Below, in pieces: positions 43,760-53,559 of a stretch of 56,841 bases of DNA. Position numbers and translations under genes: made by a program. Location of the stretch: assembly GCA_021776075.1 (NCBI GenBank), contig JAJFGQ010000054.1:1-56841 (forward strand), given 5' to 3'. This DNA is from Alphaproteobacteria bacterium (GTDB taxonomy: Bacteria > Pseudomonadota > Alphaproteobacteria > Micavibrionales > Micavibrionaceae). Position 1 is the stretch's first letter, and the number at the start of each line of letters is the position of its first letter. The notes below the pieces were generated by a model. The model saw nothing but the letters and a program-made list of their open reading frames with translations, did not search any database and was not told where the DNA came from.

Positions 43760-44869
43760 CTATGCGGCGTTGGCCATACTCAGGTCCAGTACGCCGATAA
43801 GCGCGTCACCCATCGCGCCTGTTGAAATTTCGGTACAGCCGGGGGCCATAATGTCAGGTGTACGTTGTCCCTGAGACAGGACATCCTGTACAGCGTCTTC
43901 GATTAAATCGGCCAGATGAGTCTGTTCCAGAGAATAGCGCAAAGCCATGGCAAAGCTCAGGATCGTGGCGAGGGGGTTGGCTTTGTTCTGCCCGGCAATA
44001 TCGGGGGCCGATCCGTGGACGGGTTCATATAACCCTGGTGTTCCGGGTGCGCCGAGGGAGGCCGAGGGGAGCATGCCAAGGCTACCGGTCAGCATGGCTG
44101 CTTCATCAGAGAGAATATCACCGAACAGATTATCCGTGACGATCACGTCAAATTGTTTCGGATCACGCAAAAGCTGCATGGCGCAGTTATCGGCGTACAT
44201 GTGGGAAAGTTCAACATCGCCATATTCTGCATCATGCAAAGCGGTGATGTCTTCCCGCCATAATTTCCCGGATTCCATCACGTTTGATTTTTCACAGGAA
44301 CAGACCCGGTTTTGGCGTTTTTTGGCCAGTTCAAAGGCAATGCGGCCTACGCGGCGGATTTCAGAGGAGGTGTAGACCTGCGTATTAATACCGCGTCGTT
44401 CGCCGTTTCCCAGATCTTCAATCCCGCGCGGTTCCCCGAAATAGATGCCGCCGGTTAATTCACGGACGATGAGGATATCCAACCCCTTAACGATGTCTGT
44501 TTTAAGCGTGGAAGCGTTTGCAAGGGCGTCAAAGACAATCGCCGGGCGCAAGTTAGCAAATAAATCAAGTTCCTTACGGAGCTTTAAAAGCCCGGCTTCG
44601 GGGCGTATGGCGTAGTCTACATCGGCCCATTGTGTTCCGCCGACAGCGCCCAACAGGATGGTATCGACAGTCCGGCATTTTTCCAGTGTTTCTGTGGAGA
44701 GAGACGTACCGTGAGCCTCAATCGCCGCACCGCCGATTAAATCTTCCTGTATTGTGAATGAAATATTTTTGTTGTTTTCCAGCCAGTTAATGACTTTTCG
44801 GACTTCCGCCATCACTTCCGGGCCGATTCCGTCACCGGGAAGGATCATAAGGGAATGTTGCGCCGTCAT
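43760..44869 (-). CDS. leuB: 3-isopropylmalate dehydrogenase
   Basis: NAD-dependent oxidative decarboxylase of leucine synthesis, 369 aa. Motifs: [14 protein letters not shown] at the N-terminus, the substrate loop [48 protein letters not shown] and [40 protein letters not shown] is the family C-terminal signature. ATG 44869 has CAGGAG seven bases upstream. The start overlaps the stop of the MFS gene by four bases, so leucine synthesis is tied to that transporter's translation. Confidence 0.97.
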   Translation of the reverse strand: MTAQHSLMILPGDGIGPEVMAEVRKVINWLENNKNISFTIQEDLIGGAAIEAHGTSLSTETLEKCRTVDTILLGAVGGTQWADVDYAIRPEAGLLKLRKELDLFANLRPAIVFDALANASTLKTDIVKGLDILIVRELTGGIYFGEPRGIEDLGNGERRGINTQVYTSSEIRRVGRIAFELAKKRQNRVCSCEKSNVMESGKLWREDITALHDAEYGDVELSHMYADNCAMQLLRDPKQFDVIVTDNLFGDILSDEAAMLTGSLGMLPSASLGAPGTPGLYEPVHGSAPDIAGQNKANPLATILSFAMALRYSLEQTHLADLIEDAVQDVLSQGQRTPDIMAPGCTEISTGAMGDALIGVLDLSMANAA

Positions 44870-46107
44870 TTTTTTCTCCTGCACAGGGGTAAGGCCAGAA
44901 ACCATGCCGCAACCGTATAATAAACGATCCATGACAATAATGTTCTTATATCATAGCCGTAATCCATGAGGAACCCGAACAGCAGCGGCGGCACGGCGGA
45001 GCTTACAATAGAGCTGGCAAAAAACAGTGATTTTATGCTGCCCAGATGTTTTGTGCCGTAAAGACTGGCCAGAAGGGGTGCGCTTGTTGTGGCGATAATG
45101 CCGAATGATCCGCCGAGTAGGGTCATGCCGGTATAAACAAAGGCTATATGGTCATGATGAGTCAGAAGCAACAGGCCGATTGCCGCAATAAAAGGATAGC
45201 TGAGAAGGGCCGGTTTCTCCCCGTATTTATCAATGATATAGCCCGTAAAAAAGGCACAGAAGGCGGATGTGATCGTAAAAAACGGAAAGCTTCCGGCGAA
45301 CAGAAGCGGTGTCATGGAGAGGCTTGCCGCCAGTTCGCGCTGATAAAAAAAGATAGCCGTACCGGTAAAGGGCGCTACGATTGTCAGTGCCATAAGGCTA
45401 TAGAAGCGCCAGTCTTTCAACACATGCGTACGCGTCCATATTTTTTCCAGTATCGCGCCATGGTTTTCACTGTTCGCTTTTTCCTGCGCTTCCCAGTTGG
45501 CGTGCGTGGTGCTTTGATGTGTGCGGAGATAGAGCCAAAATCCGGGAAGCAGGACAAACAGGATAAACAGGCTGTAGAAAAGCCAGGAATTACGCCACCC
45601 CATAAAATGTTCAAGGCTTAAGGCCAGAAAGGGAAAGACGACCATATTGGCCGGATGACCGAGCTGAATCAGGGCCATGGCCTTGCCACGCCCTTTCGTC
45701 AAGTATCGGTTGACGGCGGTGGTCGCAGAAAGTGACATAAGCCCTTGTCCGCATTGGCGCAGTAGAAGAAAGGCAATGAAAATCATAGCTATATTTTGTG
45801 CGCTGGACAGGATAAAGCAGCCTGCCGCCAGTCCGCACAAGGCAAAGGCGATAAAGCGTTGCAGCGGTAAATGGTCCAGTCCCTTGCCGGTATAGATGAT
45901 GAGAACGGCACTGAGGATTGTTGCCGCGGTGTAGAGGGCGCCCATGACTGTTTTCGTCAGGCCCAGATCGTCCTGTATTTGCGGGATATAGACCCCAAAA
46001 AAGACAGATTGCCCAAACCCGGAAAAAAGGGTGAGCAGGAACCCTATGCCCAGCAGCCCATAATGATCCTTTATAAAAGGCGGTATGTCAAAAGCAGGGC
46101 TTTTCAT
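44866..46107 (-). CDS. MFS transporter
   Basis: Major-facilitator permease of 413 aa with 12 predicted TM helices. The first motif between TM2 and TM3 is degenerate; [20 protein letters not shown] between TM4 and TM5 and [14 protein letters not shown] between TM8 and TM9 are typical of monocarboxylate-transporter-like or oxalate/formate-like members. Substrate unknown. It lies between the APH-like gene (20 bases upstream) and leuB (four-base overlap), a place where a transporter is not usual. Export or uptake of a leucine-pathway keto acid is one idea suggested only by position. Confidence 0.9.
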   Translation of the reverse strand: MKSPAFDIPPFIKDHYGLLGIGFLLTLFSGFGQSVFFGVYIPQIQDDLGLTKTVMGALYTAATILSAVLIIYTGKGLDHLPLQRFIAFALCGLAAGCFILSSAQNIAMIFIAFLLLRQCGQGLMSLSATTAVNRYLTKGRGKAMALIQLGHPANMVVFPFLALSLEHFMGWRNSWLFYSLFILFVLLPGFWLYLRTHQSTTHANWEAQEKANSENHGAILEKIWTRTHVLKDWRFYSLMALTIVAPFTGTAIFFYQRELAASLSMTPLLFAGSFPFFTITSAFCAFFTGYIIDKYGEKPALLSYPFIAAIGLLLLTHHDHIAFVYTGMTLLGGSFGIIATTSAPLLASLYGTKHLGSIKSLFFASSIVSSAVPPLLFGFLMDYGYDIRTLLSWIVYYTVAAWFLALPLCRRKK

Positions 46108-46127
46108 TTTTATCTCTTTTTATTTAC

Positions 46128-47093
46128 TTATTTATTTATTGTTTCCAAGGCTTGTGCGACGAAGAATTTATGTCCTTCTCTCATTGTGTTCTCGGTTATA
46201 TCTTCCCTTCCGAATAAGGGATAGACGGTAGCCCATTCAGCAAGCTTAGAGGCTGGTCGTAAGGCGGCACACAGGTCCCAATACGGAAGGTTTGCAAAGT
46301 CAATTTTCGTCAAAGAGCGGTAATGGCGTGTGAATACTTGCATGGCGTCGATGCCGAACGCCCAAAGAATGTCGAGCCGGCTAATGGCCAGATCGGAAAG
46401 TGGATCTCCCAGCGCTGCTTCCTCCCAATCAATGACGGCGGCGAGTTGGTTGTTTTCCCAGAGTATATTGCCCGGCCAAAAGTCACCATGCAGAAGGGCC
46501 GCATTGTTTTGCTGAGGTAAAGGCCACGTGCCTTCCAGAAAATCCCGGATTTTTTCCTCGGACACAGACTCATCAAGTGAATCCGGCCTGTTTTTAAGAG
46601 CTTTTGTGTAGGTGTTTTCTTGTTGAGGCAGAAAAGACAGGTCCATATCTGTTGTATCGACGCTATGAATTTTGGCAAGCTGCTTCGCGCATTGCAGGAG
46701 ATAGTCGTCCAAATCAGAGGGCGTGCAGTCCGGGCAGCCTTCAATATATTCAATCAGCAGACAGGGTGTGGAGAAAATATTACCGGATTGATCGAAATGA
46801 TGAGGTGTTTGTGCTTTGATCTCTGTGGACTGCAAGATTTGGAGGAGTTTAAAGTCGTTTTCTGCAACATGGGGGTTCTGTGTAAGGGCCCGCTTGCCAT
46901 GTTGCCGTACAATCATTTTTGTTGTCTGGCCGTCAGCTTGTTCAATTTCCAGAGCTGTTGTTTGCGCCGAGATGCCGCCTTTGAGGGGCCATGTACGTAA
47001 GAGTTTGCTTTGTGGTGTAAATTTTTGAAGCAGTTGTTCAAATTGTCCAAACTGCTCAAATTGTTTGTCGTCTTCTTGTTTTTTTACAGCCAC
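46128..47093 (-). CDS. Aminoglycoside-phosphotransferase-fold kinase-like protein
   Basis: Protein of 321 aa with the APH/choline-kinase fold. The catalytic loop is [13 protein letters not shown] (HGD-x4-N), and the metal site is [17 protein letters not shown]. The N-terminal lobe has [10 protein letters not shown] in the place of the ATP-binding lysine strand. The substrate is not evident; such proteins act on small alcohols, sugars or amines, and resistance is only one possibility. The ATG overlaps the last ten bases of leuD and has AGGA six bases upstream, so it is translated with leuD. Confidence 0.88.
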   Translation of the reverse strand: MAVKKQEDDKQFEQFGQFEQLLQKFTPQSKLLRTWPLKGGISAQTTALEIEQADGQTTKMIVRQHGKRALTQNPHVAENDFKLLQILQSTEIKAQTPHHFDQSGNIFSTPCLLIEYIEGCPDCTPSDLDDYLLQCAKQLAKIHSVDTTDMDLSFLPQQENTYTKALKNRPDSLDESVSEEKIRDFLEGTWPLPQQNNAALLHGDFWPGNILWENNQLAAVIDWEEAALGDPLSDLAISRLDILWAFGIDAMQVFTRHYRSLTKIDFANLPYWDLCAALRPASKLAEWATVYPLFGREDITENTMREGHKFFVAQALETINK

Positions 47094-47674
47094 GGTTTGT
47101 CCTGTTGATTTTTTTCTTCATAGGCTGTGATGAATGCCTCTTTCTCCATTGTCTGGCCGATGTCGTCAAGGCCGTTTAGCAGGCAATGTTTGCGGGAGGG
47201 GTCGACATCGAAGGGTATCATCAGATCATCGGATAGTTGGATTGTCTGGCTTTCAAGGTCAACTGTTATTTCGTTTTTTTCATTCGCAAGCCCGTCTATT
47301 TTTTTCTGTTCTAAAACAATTGGTAACACGCCATTCTTAAAGCAATTATTGAAGAAAATATCAGCAAAAGAAGGTGCTATAATACAGCGAATACCGAAAT
47401 CAAGAAGCGCCCAGGGGGCATGTTCACGGCTTGATCCGCAGCCGAAATTTTCACCTGACAGCAGAATTTTTGCATTTTGGTAGAGAGGGTTATTTAAGAC
47501 AAAATCCGGTTTTTCATTGCCTTGTTCGTCGTAACGCATTTCATCGAACAGGTGTACGCCTAGTCCTGTACGTTTGATCGTACGCAGGAATTGCTTGGGA
47601 ATGATCATGTCTGTATCGACATTAATCATGGACAGGGGGGCCGCTATGGCCGTTATTTTTGTAAAGGGTTGCAT
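47084..47674 (-). CDS. leuD: 3-isopropylmalate dehydratase small subunit
   Basis: Small subunit of isopropylmalate isomerase, 196 aa, partner of LeuC (51032-52435). Motifs: [65 protein letters not shown] six bases before the ATG supports the start. It is the first gene of the leuD-APH-MFS-leuB run, whose members overlap or nearly touch. Confidence 0.97.
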   Translation of the reverse strand: MQPFTKITAIAAPLSMINVDTDMIIPKQFLRTIKRTGLGVHLFDEMRYDEQGNEKPDFVLNNPLYQNAKILLSGENFGCGSSREHAPWALLDFGIRCIIAPSFADIFFNNCFKNGVLPIVLEQKKIDGLANEKNEITVDLESQTIQLSDDLMIPFDVDPSRKHCLLNGLDDIGQTMEKEAFITAYEEKNQQDKPWL

Positions 47675-47750
47675 CTTTATTCCTTCATCTTCGCGGGGCC
47701 TTTAGGCCGAAGCAATTCAGTTTGGATCGTAACCATACATTATTATTCTT

Positions 47751-47779
47751 TAAACCACCAAGACACAAAGGCACCAAGA
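47751..47779. repeat. Solo copy of the GxxExxY-element terminal repeat
   Basis: TAAACCACCAAGACACAAAG followed by GCACCAAGA matches the inverted repeats that bound the GxxExxY gene at 55491 and 55938, with one or two differences. No GxxExxY gene is attached here. It lies upstream of leuD, next to a CGTCATT palindrome. Confidence 0.75.
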
Positions 47780-47793
47780 GCCTTCCTCTTTAT

Positions 47794-47869
47794 CGTCATT
47801 CCGAGCGTATGCGAGGAATCCTGGCTTTTATGAATTACTGAAGAACCCTCGATTTCACTCGGGATGACG
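47794..47869. repeat. CGTCATTCCGAG...CTCGGGATGACG palindromic element
   Basis: Seventy-six bases bounded by inverted CGTCATTCCGAG and CTCGGGATGACG, with inner GAGGAATCCTGG and GAACCCTCG arms. It is the same design as 10491-10574. Its right end lies inside the HD-domain gene and supplies that gene's last codons and stop. Confidence 0.75.
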
Positions 47870-48547
47870 TGTGTGCGCTCCTATCTTTGCTTCTGCGAAG
47901 GCTTCAAAGAGTTCCATGTCATAGAAGGCCGCGCCTTTTTCCTCGCGCATTCGTTTTAGCACGCCGGCGGTGGAAATGTCACGGTCACCGAAATGGGGGC
48001 GGCGGATTTGATAGCCGTCAAAGCTCTCTATAATGCAGGCTAGTTTGACAGGGGCGGAGAGCTGTTCTCCCGTAAGTCCCCGATATCCCGTGCCATCCAT
48101 TTGCTCATGATGATTGCCGATAATATCTTTCATCAGGGCGAGAAAGGGGTGTTCTGTGTCTCCGAATTCTTTACCAACGATCTCAAGTCCCAGATCAGCA
48201 TGACTGCGGCGTTTTTGTTTCATCTCTTCTGTTGGCTTTTCCTCACTGTCCCACAGAGCAACGGGCAGTAGTCTTTTGCCGATGTCATGGGGCAACATGG
48301 TCCAGTACATGGTTTTACAGACAAAGGCGGGAAGACCAAGATGGGCGCAGGTCCGGCGCATATCCTCTGCGACACGGTGAGCATGTTCATGGAAGATATA
48401 AAGCGTGTCAGCCGGCCGCAAGGCGTCATATTCTTGCAGTTTCTTTAATTCAGACTCGATAAAGGGCCTGATGCGGTCTTGAAAGATCGGATCGGTGTCG
48501 GTGTTCAGGTCATGGGGGAAGCCATTGAAGCTCATCGGGACGCTCAC
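47855..48547 (-). CDS. HD-domain phosphohydrolase, HD-GYP-like
   Basis: Predicted metal-dependent phosphohydrolase of 230 aa. The HD motif is in LPHDIGKRLLP (about residues 86-96), preceded by HEHAHRVAEDMRR and followed by SHADLGLEIV. The HD-GYP-type segment is GNHHEQMDGTGYRGLTGEQL: the GYP triad reads GYR. Further on, IIESFDGYQIRRPHF replaces the usual D-[AV]-[YF]-DAL-[TS]-x-RPY. Cyclic di-GMP hydrolysis is therefore uncertain. The last codons (THTRHPE-like end, GAHTRHPE) come from the palindromic repeat at 47794-47869. The start overlaps the stop of the next upstream gene by four bases. Confidence 0.85.
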   Translation of the reverse strand: MSVPMSFNGFPHDLNTDTDPIFQDRIRPFIESELKKLQEYDALRPADTLYIFHEHAHRVAEDMRRTCAHLGLPAFVCKTMYWTMLPHDIGKRLLPVALWDSEEKPTEEMKQKRRSHADLGLEIVGKEFGDTEHPFLALMKDIIGNHHEQMDGTGYRGLTGEQLSAPVKLACIIESFDGYQIRRPHFGDRDISTAGVLKRMREEKGAAFYDMELFEAFAEAKIGAHTRHPE

Positions 48548-49122
48548 CGGGACGGCCCATCAGGCGGACGCGGTGAACGGGGTTGCAGGGCTTTTACGCT
48601 GTCGCTTTTGTGGCGGTCGAAATCTGTGGGAACGGGAACTTTTTCCAGAGCTCTGGAAAAGACTGGCTGTGTTTCCAGACCGGCAGCGCCGCCGCCGAAG
48701 AGGCGTGCCGCTACTTTTTCCCGTTCTTCATTGCTTAAAGCGCGTCCGTCTTCCGGCTCAAAATTCTTGCCGTTGTAGTCTACGGGGGCGTACATGTAGT
48801 AATCGGGCGGAGAGTCGGGAGAGGCATAGAGTTCCGGGTAAATTCTGAAAGCGCGTGACGGTGTATCGTCTTTATAGACAATGATCTGGATCACGCTGTG
48901 GCTTAAGCCGGTCACGTCAAGAAGGTCCTTATGATGCTGCTGAAGCATTTCAAGCGTTGTTGCATTGAATTCCAGAGCAAGCCGGTTAATTTCTGCGAAT
49001 TTTTTATTTTTATAGGGCACGGGGTTTTTGGCATAGGCTTTTCGGACGGCAAGGTCGAGCGCTTTTGCGGCTTTAAGACTGCGTCCTTCCAGTTTAAAAA
49101 CTTTGTAACGGCTATAAGACAT
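48544..49122 (-). CDS. Hypothetical protein coupled to the HD-domain gene
   Basis: Unrecognised protein of about 192 aa. No signal peptide or TM segment. It contains a basic N-terminal helix, LEGRSLKAAKALDLAVRKAY, then a mixed domain with RAFRIYPELYASPDSPPDYY. The tail is Pro/Arg/Ser-rich (LQPRSPRPPDGPSR). The stop overlaps the ATG of the HD gene by four bases, so the two proteins are likely to act together. The start is uncertain: ATG 49122 is used, and a TTG at 49158 is in frame; neither has a ribosome binding site. Confidence 0.7.
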   Translation of the reverse strand: MSYSRYKVFKLEGRSLKAAKALDLAVRKAYAKNPVPYKNKKFAEINRLALEFNATTLEMLQQHHKDLLDVTGLSHSVIQIIVYKDDTPSRAFRIYPELYASPDSPPDYYMYAPVDYNGKNFEPEDGRALSNEEREKVAARLFGGGAAGLETQPVFSRALEKVPVPTDFDRHKSDSVKALQPRSPRPPDGPSR

Positions 49123-49212
49123 GGAGAATTTTAACCATATCTTTGACCTGTTCGTCAATCCGGCAAGGTTTTGTTTGCATAGTACCGTTATTTTTTATAT
49201 AAGTAGTGTGTT

Positions 49213-50415
49213 ATGAAAAATTATTTAGTCGCAGCAGGATTAACAGGCACTTTTTTACTGGCGGGCGCACAGGCGGGGTTTGCCGATTCTTCGTTTTCCG
49301 GGTCCGGTTTTCAGCCTGCGCTGAATACGAATACGCGCTTGCTTTCCTTGTCGAATGCGGCCTGGCAGAAACTATCCCTGCTGGTTGATAATCCGGCCAA
49401 AGATTGTATTACGTTAGCGGATAGGGAAGGGCCCGGTGAGAGTCTGTCGGAAACGCAGAGGCAACTACTGCATTACCTGAAAATGGTTCAGGCTTCGGAT
49501 GACAAACAGAATGATTTGCGCGATGCGGCCAATGATTTTTTCTGCAAAAAAGCGAGAAATTTGAAGGGTGCCAAAGGCATTCTGGGTACGGTAGAACCTT
49601 TGGGGCAGAGTCATGATTTGCTCATTGTCGGTCTTTTGAACAAAGATATTTCTTTGCCGGGTTTTTTCCATGAATCTGAGCATTTGGGTCAGATAAACCG
49701 CTTTTCCGGTATGAATAGGCTTTTCTACGCGCAAGACCCGACATCTATGGACATGCTGTTGCGTGATTTTATGTCTCGTCTTTTGGAGGCGGATGCTGTG
49801 GCCGGGGAACTGGAACGGAGCAAGAAGCTCGCAGATGAAGGGGGCGACTCAAAAGCATGGCAGGCTTTGTTGCCCGAAAAAAGTTATAAGAATTTTGTTC
49901 GTGCGTATGAGACAGGGGGGCGGCAGTCTGTTTTTAAAGAACGTATGAAACTGACAGGACAGGAGAGCGAAAACTATCGTCTTGGGAAAATTAAATTTTT
50001 ATTGCCCGTTGTTGAAGAACTCGCCGCTCTGGAAAAAAAGATGGCCGGGTTTTTAGCGGATAAGAAATCAATCCCGGCGTATAAAGCCCGTCAGTTGATT
50101 TATGAATATGGCGAAAGCCGCCGTTATTATGCGCTGGATTTTGACAATCAGGTTGAATGGGATGATTTGATGAAAATGATCGACCATCCTGCGGGGCAAT
50201 ATGACCCGGATTATCTTGAGATATTGAGAAAAGAGTTTGATCTTTTGAAAGAAGGAAAAATACCAGCTCATTACAAAAAATCAGAGAATATCAAAGAAAT
50301 GCTTCTGCTTCAGAACAGTTTGAAAAATATCAAAAAGATACGGGCGAAAATAGACCTCTTGTTTAAACCGGATAAGAGCAAGGCGAGCCCGTTGCCGTTT
50401 ACGCCGCATTCTTGA
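49213..50415 (+). CDS. Secreted protein with an HExxH metallopeptidase-like motif
   Basis: Exported protein of 400 aa. A signal peptide ends near residue 25 (AGFADSS). The central LPGFFHESEHLGQINRF contains HESEH, which fits HExxH, and resembles putative metallopeptidase domains of the DUF6782 kind that I recall in Micavibrio-like and Bdellovibrio-like genomes. The C-terminal 130 residues are helical and Lys-rich (KNIKEMLLLQNSLKNI would fit, read SENIKEMLLLQNSLKNIKKI). The N-terminal domain has two cysteines (KDCITLAD, FFCKKARN). It diverges from the HD operon. Protease activity is inferred from one motif. Confidence 0.75.
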   Translation: MKNYLVAAGLTGTFLLAGAQAGFADSSFSGSGFQPALNTNTRLLSLSNAAWQKLSLLVDNPAKDCITLADREGPGESLSETQRQLLHYLKMVQASDDKQNDLRDAANDFFCKKARNLKGAKGILGTVEPLGQSHDLLIVGLLNKDISLPGFFHESEHLGQINRFSGMNRLFYAQDPTSMDMLLRDFMSRLLEADAVAGELERSKKLADEGGDSKAWQALLPEKSYKNFVRAYETGGRQSVFKERMKLTGQESENYRLGKIKFLLPVVEELAALEKKMAGFLADKKSIPAYKARQLIYEYGESRRYYALDFDNQVEWDDLMKMIDHPAGQYDPDYLEILRKEFDLLKEGKIPAHYKKSENIKEMLLLQNSLKNIKKIRAKIDLLFKPDKSKASPLPFTPHS

Positions 50416-50475
50416 CAAGGTTGTGTTTTTTATGTAAAAGTCTATATTCGGTTTTATGAATGAGAAGATGATTTT

Positions 50476-51024
50476 ATGGATTTATCGTTTCCGTTTAAAA
50501 AAGAAGGACAGCCTGCGCCGGAACAGCCCGGGCGTTCAGCTTTTATTAGCAAGCCCCGTATCGTGACATCGACGTGGAGGGACAGCGGGCAGGGCGCTTA
50601 TTTTGCGGTGGGATTCTTTATAGAGTGCACTGATACTGAAAATGTTGAGCATCAAATTGTTGCCGAGCAGGGGCCCGATGGGAAATGGAAGCTTTTTCTG
50701 AATCTCGGTGGCGAAGACCGTCCTGATATTGTGATGTCAGAGCCATCCCAAAACGGTAAGATGACTGTCTTTAAACCGAATGCCCAGCCTTTCTGGTTCA
50801 CAGAACAGGATATGTTGATTGAAATGCAGCTCTTTGAAATGTCTAGGGCCAAAGACAGGGGCTATGCTCCAAGGGAAGGGCATCTTGAGGAGGATTACCG
50901 TACGCTTATTGCAGAACATGGTGGGCGGGATACGCCACAAGATCATATTTTCCGTACCATTTGCCGAAAATGGGCTTTGGGCTCTGCCGGTCGCGGCACA
51001 AGAAACGATATATCACTGTCCTAG
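50476..51024 (+). CDS. Hypothetical cytoplasmic protein
   Basis: Unrecognised protein of 182 aa without signal peptide or TM segment. The N-terminal 30 residues are basic and Pro-rich; the middle part has alternating beta-like strands (GQGAYFAVGFFIECTDTENV, WKLFLNLGGEDRPDI). The C-terminus is helical and basic. It starts about 60 bases after the secreted HExxH protein on the same strand and converges with leuC (seven bases between stops). Confidence 0.7.
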   Translation: MDLSFPFKKEGQPAPEQPGRSAFISKPRIVTSTWRDSGQGAYFAVGFFIECTDTENVEHQIVAEQGPDGKWKLFLNLGGEDRPDIVMSEPSQNGKMTVFKPNAQPFWFTEQDMLIEMQLFEMSRAKDRGYAPREGHLEEDYRTLIAEHGGRDTPQDHIFRTICRKWALGSAGRGTRNDISLS

Positions 51025-51031
51025 GTTATCT

Positions 51032-52435
51032 CTATAAATCCCGTATATCCGTTAATGTCCCCGTAATGGCTGCTGCGGCGGCCATGGAAGGACTCATGAG
51101 GTGCGTGCGTCCGCCACGGCCCTGACGGCCTTCGAAATTACGGTTGGAGGTGGAGGCGCAGCGTTCGCCCGGTTCCAGTTTATCGGCATTCATGGCCAGA
51201 CACATGGAGCAGCCCGGTTCCCGCCATTCAAAACCGGCCTCAATGAAGATTTTGTCCAGCCCTTCTGCCTCTGCCTGTTCTTTTACAAGGCCGGAGCCGG
51301 GGACGATGAGCGCCTGTACGCCGTCGGCTACTGTACGGCCTTTGGCAATGGTGGCGACGGCGCGTAGATCTTCAATCCGGCCATTCGTGCAGGAGCCGAT
51401 AAAGGCAGCGTCAATTTTTATGTCCTGTAGATTCATTCCTGCGGTCAGTCCCATATAATCAAGCGCGCGTTCCATGGCGGCACGGCGGGCCGGGTCGGGT
51501 TCGTTCGCGGGGTCGGGGACTGTCATTGTGATGGGCAGGGCATCCTGCGGCGATGTTCCCCACGTCACCAGCGGCGCAATGTCAGAGGCATTCAGCGTGA
51601 TTTCCTGATCGTAATGCGCGCCGGGGTCGGAGGGCAGCGTTTGCCAGTAGGCGACGGCTTTGTCCCAGTTTGCGCCCTGTGGGGCCATAGGGCGGCCTTT
51701 TAAATAGGCGAAGGTCGTTTCATCCGGCGCAATCAGACCGGCGCGGGCGCCGCCCTCAATCGACATGTTGCACATTGTCATGCGGCCTTCCATGGACAGG
51801 CTATGTACGGCGTCTCCGGCATATTCAATCACATAGCCTGTACCGCCGGCTGTGCCGATTTTTCCGATAATGGCAAGAATGAGGTCTTTGGCCGTCACAA
51901 AGGCGGGCAGGGTGCCGGCAACGGTAATGCGCATGGTTTTGGCCGGTCTTTGGATCAGGGTTTGGGTCGCCAGAACATGCTCAACTTCCGAAGTGCCGAT
52001 ACCGAAAGCCAGAGCGCCAAAGGCACCGTGCGTGCTGGTGTGGCTGTCGCCGCATACGATTGTGGCACCGGGCAGAGTAAAGCCTTGTTCCGGCCCGATG
52101 ATATGGACGATGCCCTGCCGTTTGTCTTCCATATCAAAGAGCGGAATACCGAAATCAGCGCAGTTCGTGCTTAAAGCGTCAACCTGAATGCGGCTTTCTT
52201 CATCCGCTATGCCGGCGTCCCGGTTTGTCGTGGGAACATTATGATCCGCGACGGCCAGTGTGGCCTGTGGTTGGCGGACGGGGCGGCCCGCTATGCGCAG
52301 TCCTTCAAAAGCTTGCGGTGATGTGACTTCATGAACCAGATGCCGGTCGATATAGAGCAGGCATGTGCCGTCATCGGCGCTATGCACAATGTGATCGTCC
52401 CAGATTTTTTCAAATAACGTACGTGGTTCTGTCAT
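51032..52435 (-). CDS. leuC: 3-isopropylmalate dehydratase large subunit
   Basis: Aconitase-family large subunit of isopropylmalate isomerase, 467 aa. It opens [13 protein letters not shown] and has IYIDRHL-type [36 protein letters not shown] then [14 protein letters not shown], and the iron-sulfur ligands in [13 protein letters not shown] and [11 protein letters not shown]. It is on the same strand as leuD and leuB but 3.4 kb from leuD, with four unrelated genes (two of them on the opposite strand) in between, so it needs its own promoter. Confidence 0.97.
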   Translation of the reverse strand: MTEPRTLFEKIWDDHIVHSADDGTCLLYIDRHLVHEVTSPQAFEGLRIAGRPVRQPQATLAVADHNVPTTNRDAGIADEESRIQVDALSTNCADFGIPLFDMEDKRQGIVHIIGPEQGFTLPGATIVCGDSHTSTHGAFGALAFGIGTSEVEHVLATQTLIQRPAKTMRITVAGTLPAFVTAKDLILAIIGKIGTAGGTGYVIEYAGDAVHSLSMEGRMTMCNMSIEGGARAGLIAPDETTFAYLKGRPMAPQGANWDKAVAYWQTLPSDPGAHYDQEITLNASDIAPLVTWGTSPQDALPITMTVPDPANEPDPARRAAMERALDYMGLTAGMNLQDIKIDAAFIGSCTNGRIEDLRAVATIAKGRTVADGVQALIVPGSGLVKEQAEAEGLDKIFIEAGFEWREPGCSMCLAMNADKLEPGERCASTSNRNFEGRQGRGGRTHLMSPSMAAAAAITGTLTDIRDL

Positions 52436-52604
52436 GGCTTTGTATCCTAGCCTTGTATCCTCATTCCGGGGGGGAGTTTAACCGCTTTATTTGTAGCGGG
52501 GCAAGATTTTAGGCTCGTTCTTAAGTCTTTTGTAATTTATTATTCCCATAATATATTAGTTGGGTATGTTTTTAAATGTTATAAAAATAAAAGGGGACCG
52601 GGGG

Positions 52605-52919
52605 ATGTTGGATTTAGGAGAATATCAAAGTGAGGAAAGTGCTGAGCAGGCCAGAGAGAGCTGTGTCCGTGCTGATTTTATCTGTCATGAGGATGGTAGC
52701 GTGCGTATCAGCTTTTTTGATCCGGCCTATGTGCGCGCTGAAGCTGTTTTGTTCGACAGAACAAATTCATCCGCGCATGTCATATTGCACGAATCTGCCC
52801 ATTTTCTGGGATGTGTACCGGAATTTATGGTCCCGAAGATGCTGTCCTGCGACGAGGCTGTATTAACAGCCACGCGGCCTGACGGAACGGTATATGAACT
52901 TACGGCGCCAATTTTGTAG
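52605..52919 (+). CDS. Hypothetical protein, about 104 aa
   Basis: Unrecognised small protein. It reads as an all-beta or mixed domain with SVRISFFDPAYVRAEAVLFD and HVILHESAHFLGCVPEFM. The HESAH looks like HExxH, but the protein is too small and otherwise beta-rich, so I do not call it a protease. Start is ATG 52605, behind a purine/G-rich GGGGACCGGGGG; an in-frame ATG at 52566 is the alternative. It diverges from leuC and its stop is three bases from that of rplS. Confidence 0.6.
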   Translation: MLDLGEYQSEESAEQARESCVRADFICHEDGSVRISFFDPAYVRAEAVLFDRTNSSAHVILHESAHFLGCVPEFMVPKMLSCDEAVLTATRPDGTVYELTAPIL

Positions 52920-52922
52920 GGC

Positions 52923-53426
52923 TTATTTCTTGTCAGCAGGTTTTTTCGCAGCAGGCTTCTTAGCTGCGGCTTTCTTCGCAGGTGCTTTTTTCTCTGCTGT
53001 TTCTGTTTGAGGAGCGGCTTTCGCTTTTCCTTTGCCTTTTGTGCTTTCTCTGAGTTCGATGCCATGTCCTGTTGTGCGTTCGGAAATCCGGGCTGATTTA
53101 CCACGGAGATTGCGCAGATAGTACAATTTGGCACGACGTACAGAGCCACGGCGGATAACTTCAACGCTTTCAATCCGGGGACTGTAAAGCGGGAAAACCC
53201 GTTCAACACCTTCGCCATAGCTGATTTTACGAACGGTAAAACCGGCATTAACGCCACCGTTTTTTCTGGCAATGCAGACGCCTTCATAGGCCTGCACACG
53301 CTCACGGTCGCCTTCACGGACTTTCACGTTGACTTTGACGGTATCACCGGCAGAAAAGTCAGGAATCTTTGCATTTTCCTGTAATTTCGCAAGCTGCTTG
53401 GCTTCAAACTTTTGTAGTATATTCAT
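52923..53426 (-). CDS. rplS: 50S ribosomal protein L19 with a Lys/Ala-rich tail
   Basis: Ribosomal protein at the subunit interface, 167 aa. The core (about residues 1-120) has [20 protein letters not shown] followed by [31 protein letters not shown] and [17 protein letters not shown]. The remaining about 45 residues are a low-complexity [20 protein letters not shown] tail, also seen in other alphaproteobacterial L19 proteins. A 133-base gap separates it from trmD and holds a TCAGGCGCCTGA palindrome (53536-53547), a possible leader structure. Confidence 0.97.
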   Translation of the reverse strand: MNILQKFEAKQLAKLQENAKIPDFSAGDTVKVNVKVREGDRERVQAYEGVCIARKNGGVNAGFTVRKISYGEGVERVFPLYSPRIESVEVIRRGSVRRAKLYYLRNLRGKSARISERTTGHGIELRESTKGKGKAKAAPQTETAEKKAPAKKAAAKKPAAKKPADKK

Positions 53427-53535
53427 CTTTCTCTATCCTTTTCCCTTATCAGAACCCGATATTCAGGCTTTATCAGCCCGGCGGTTCAATTGTCATTTTT
53501 CATGGGTGTTCTTAACGAACGCGCTTTTTTACAGC

Positions 53536-53547
53536 CTCAGGCGCCTG
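53536..53547. promoter_or_regulatory. Palindrome in the trmD-rplS gap
   Basis: TCAGGCGCCTGA is a perfect 12-base palindrome just after the trmD stop and about 110 bases before the rplS start. It has no T-tract on the minus strand and may be an operator or part of a leader RNA. Weak evidence. Confidence 0.25.
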
Positions 53548-53559
53548 AATGCAAGGAAA

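Noticed and set aside
46128-47093. Aminoglycoside resistance gene
   Set aside because: The APH fold is shared by many housekeeping kinases and the gene is embedded in a leucine operon; resistance cannot be claimed.
52605-52919. HESAH in the 104-aa protein as a metallopeptidase site
   Set aside because: The protein is small and beta-rich around the motif, with no helix or third ligand; chance match.
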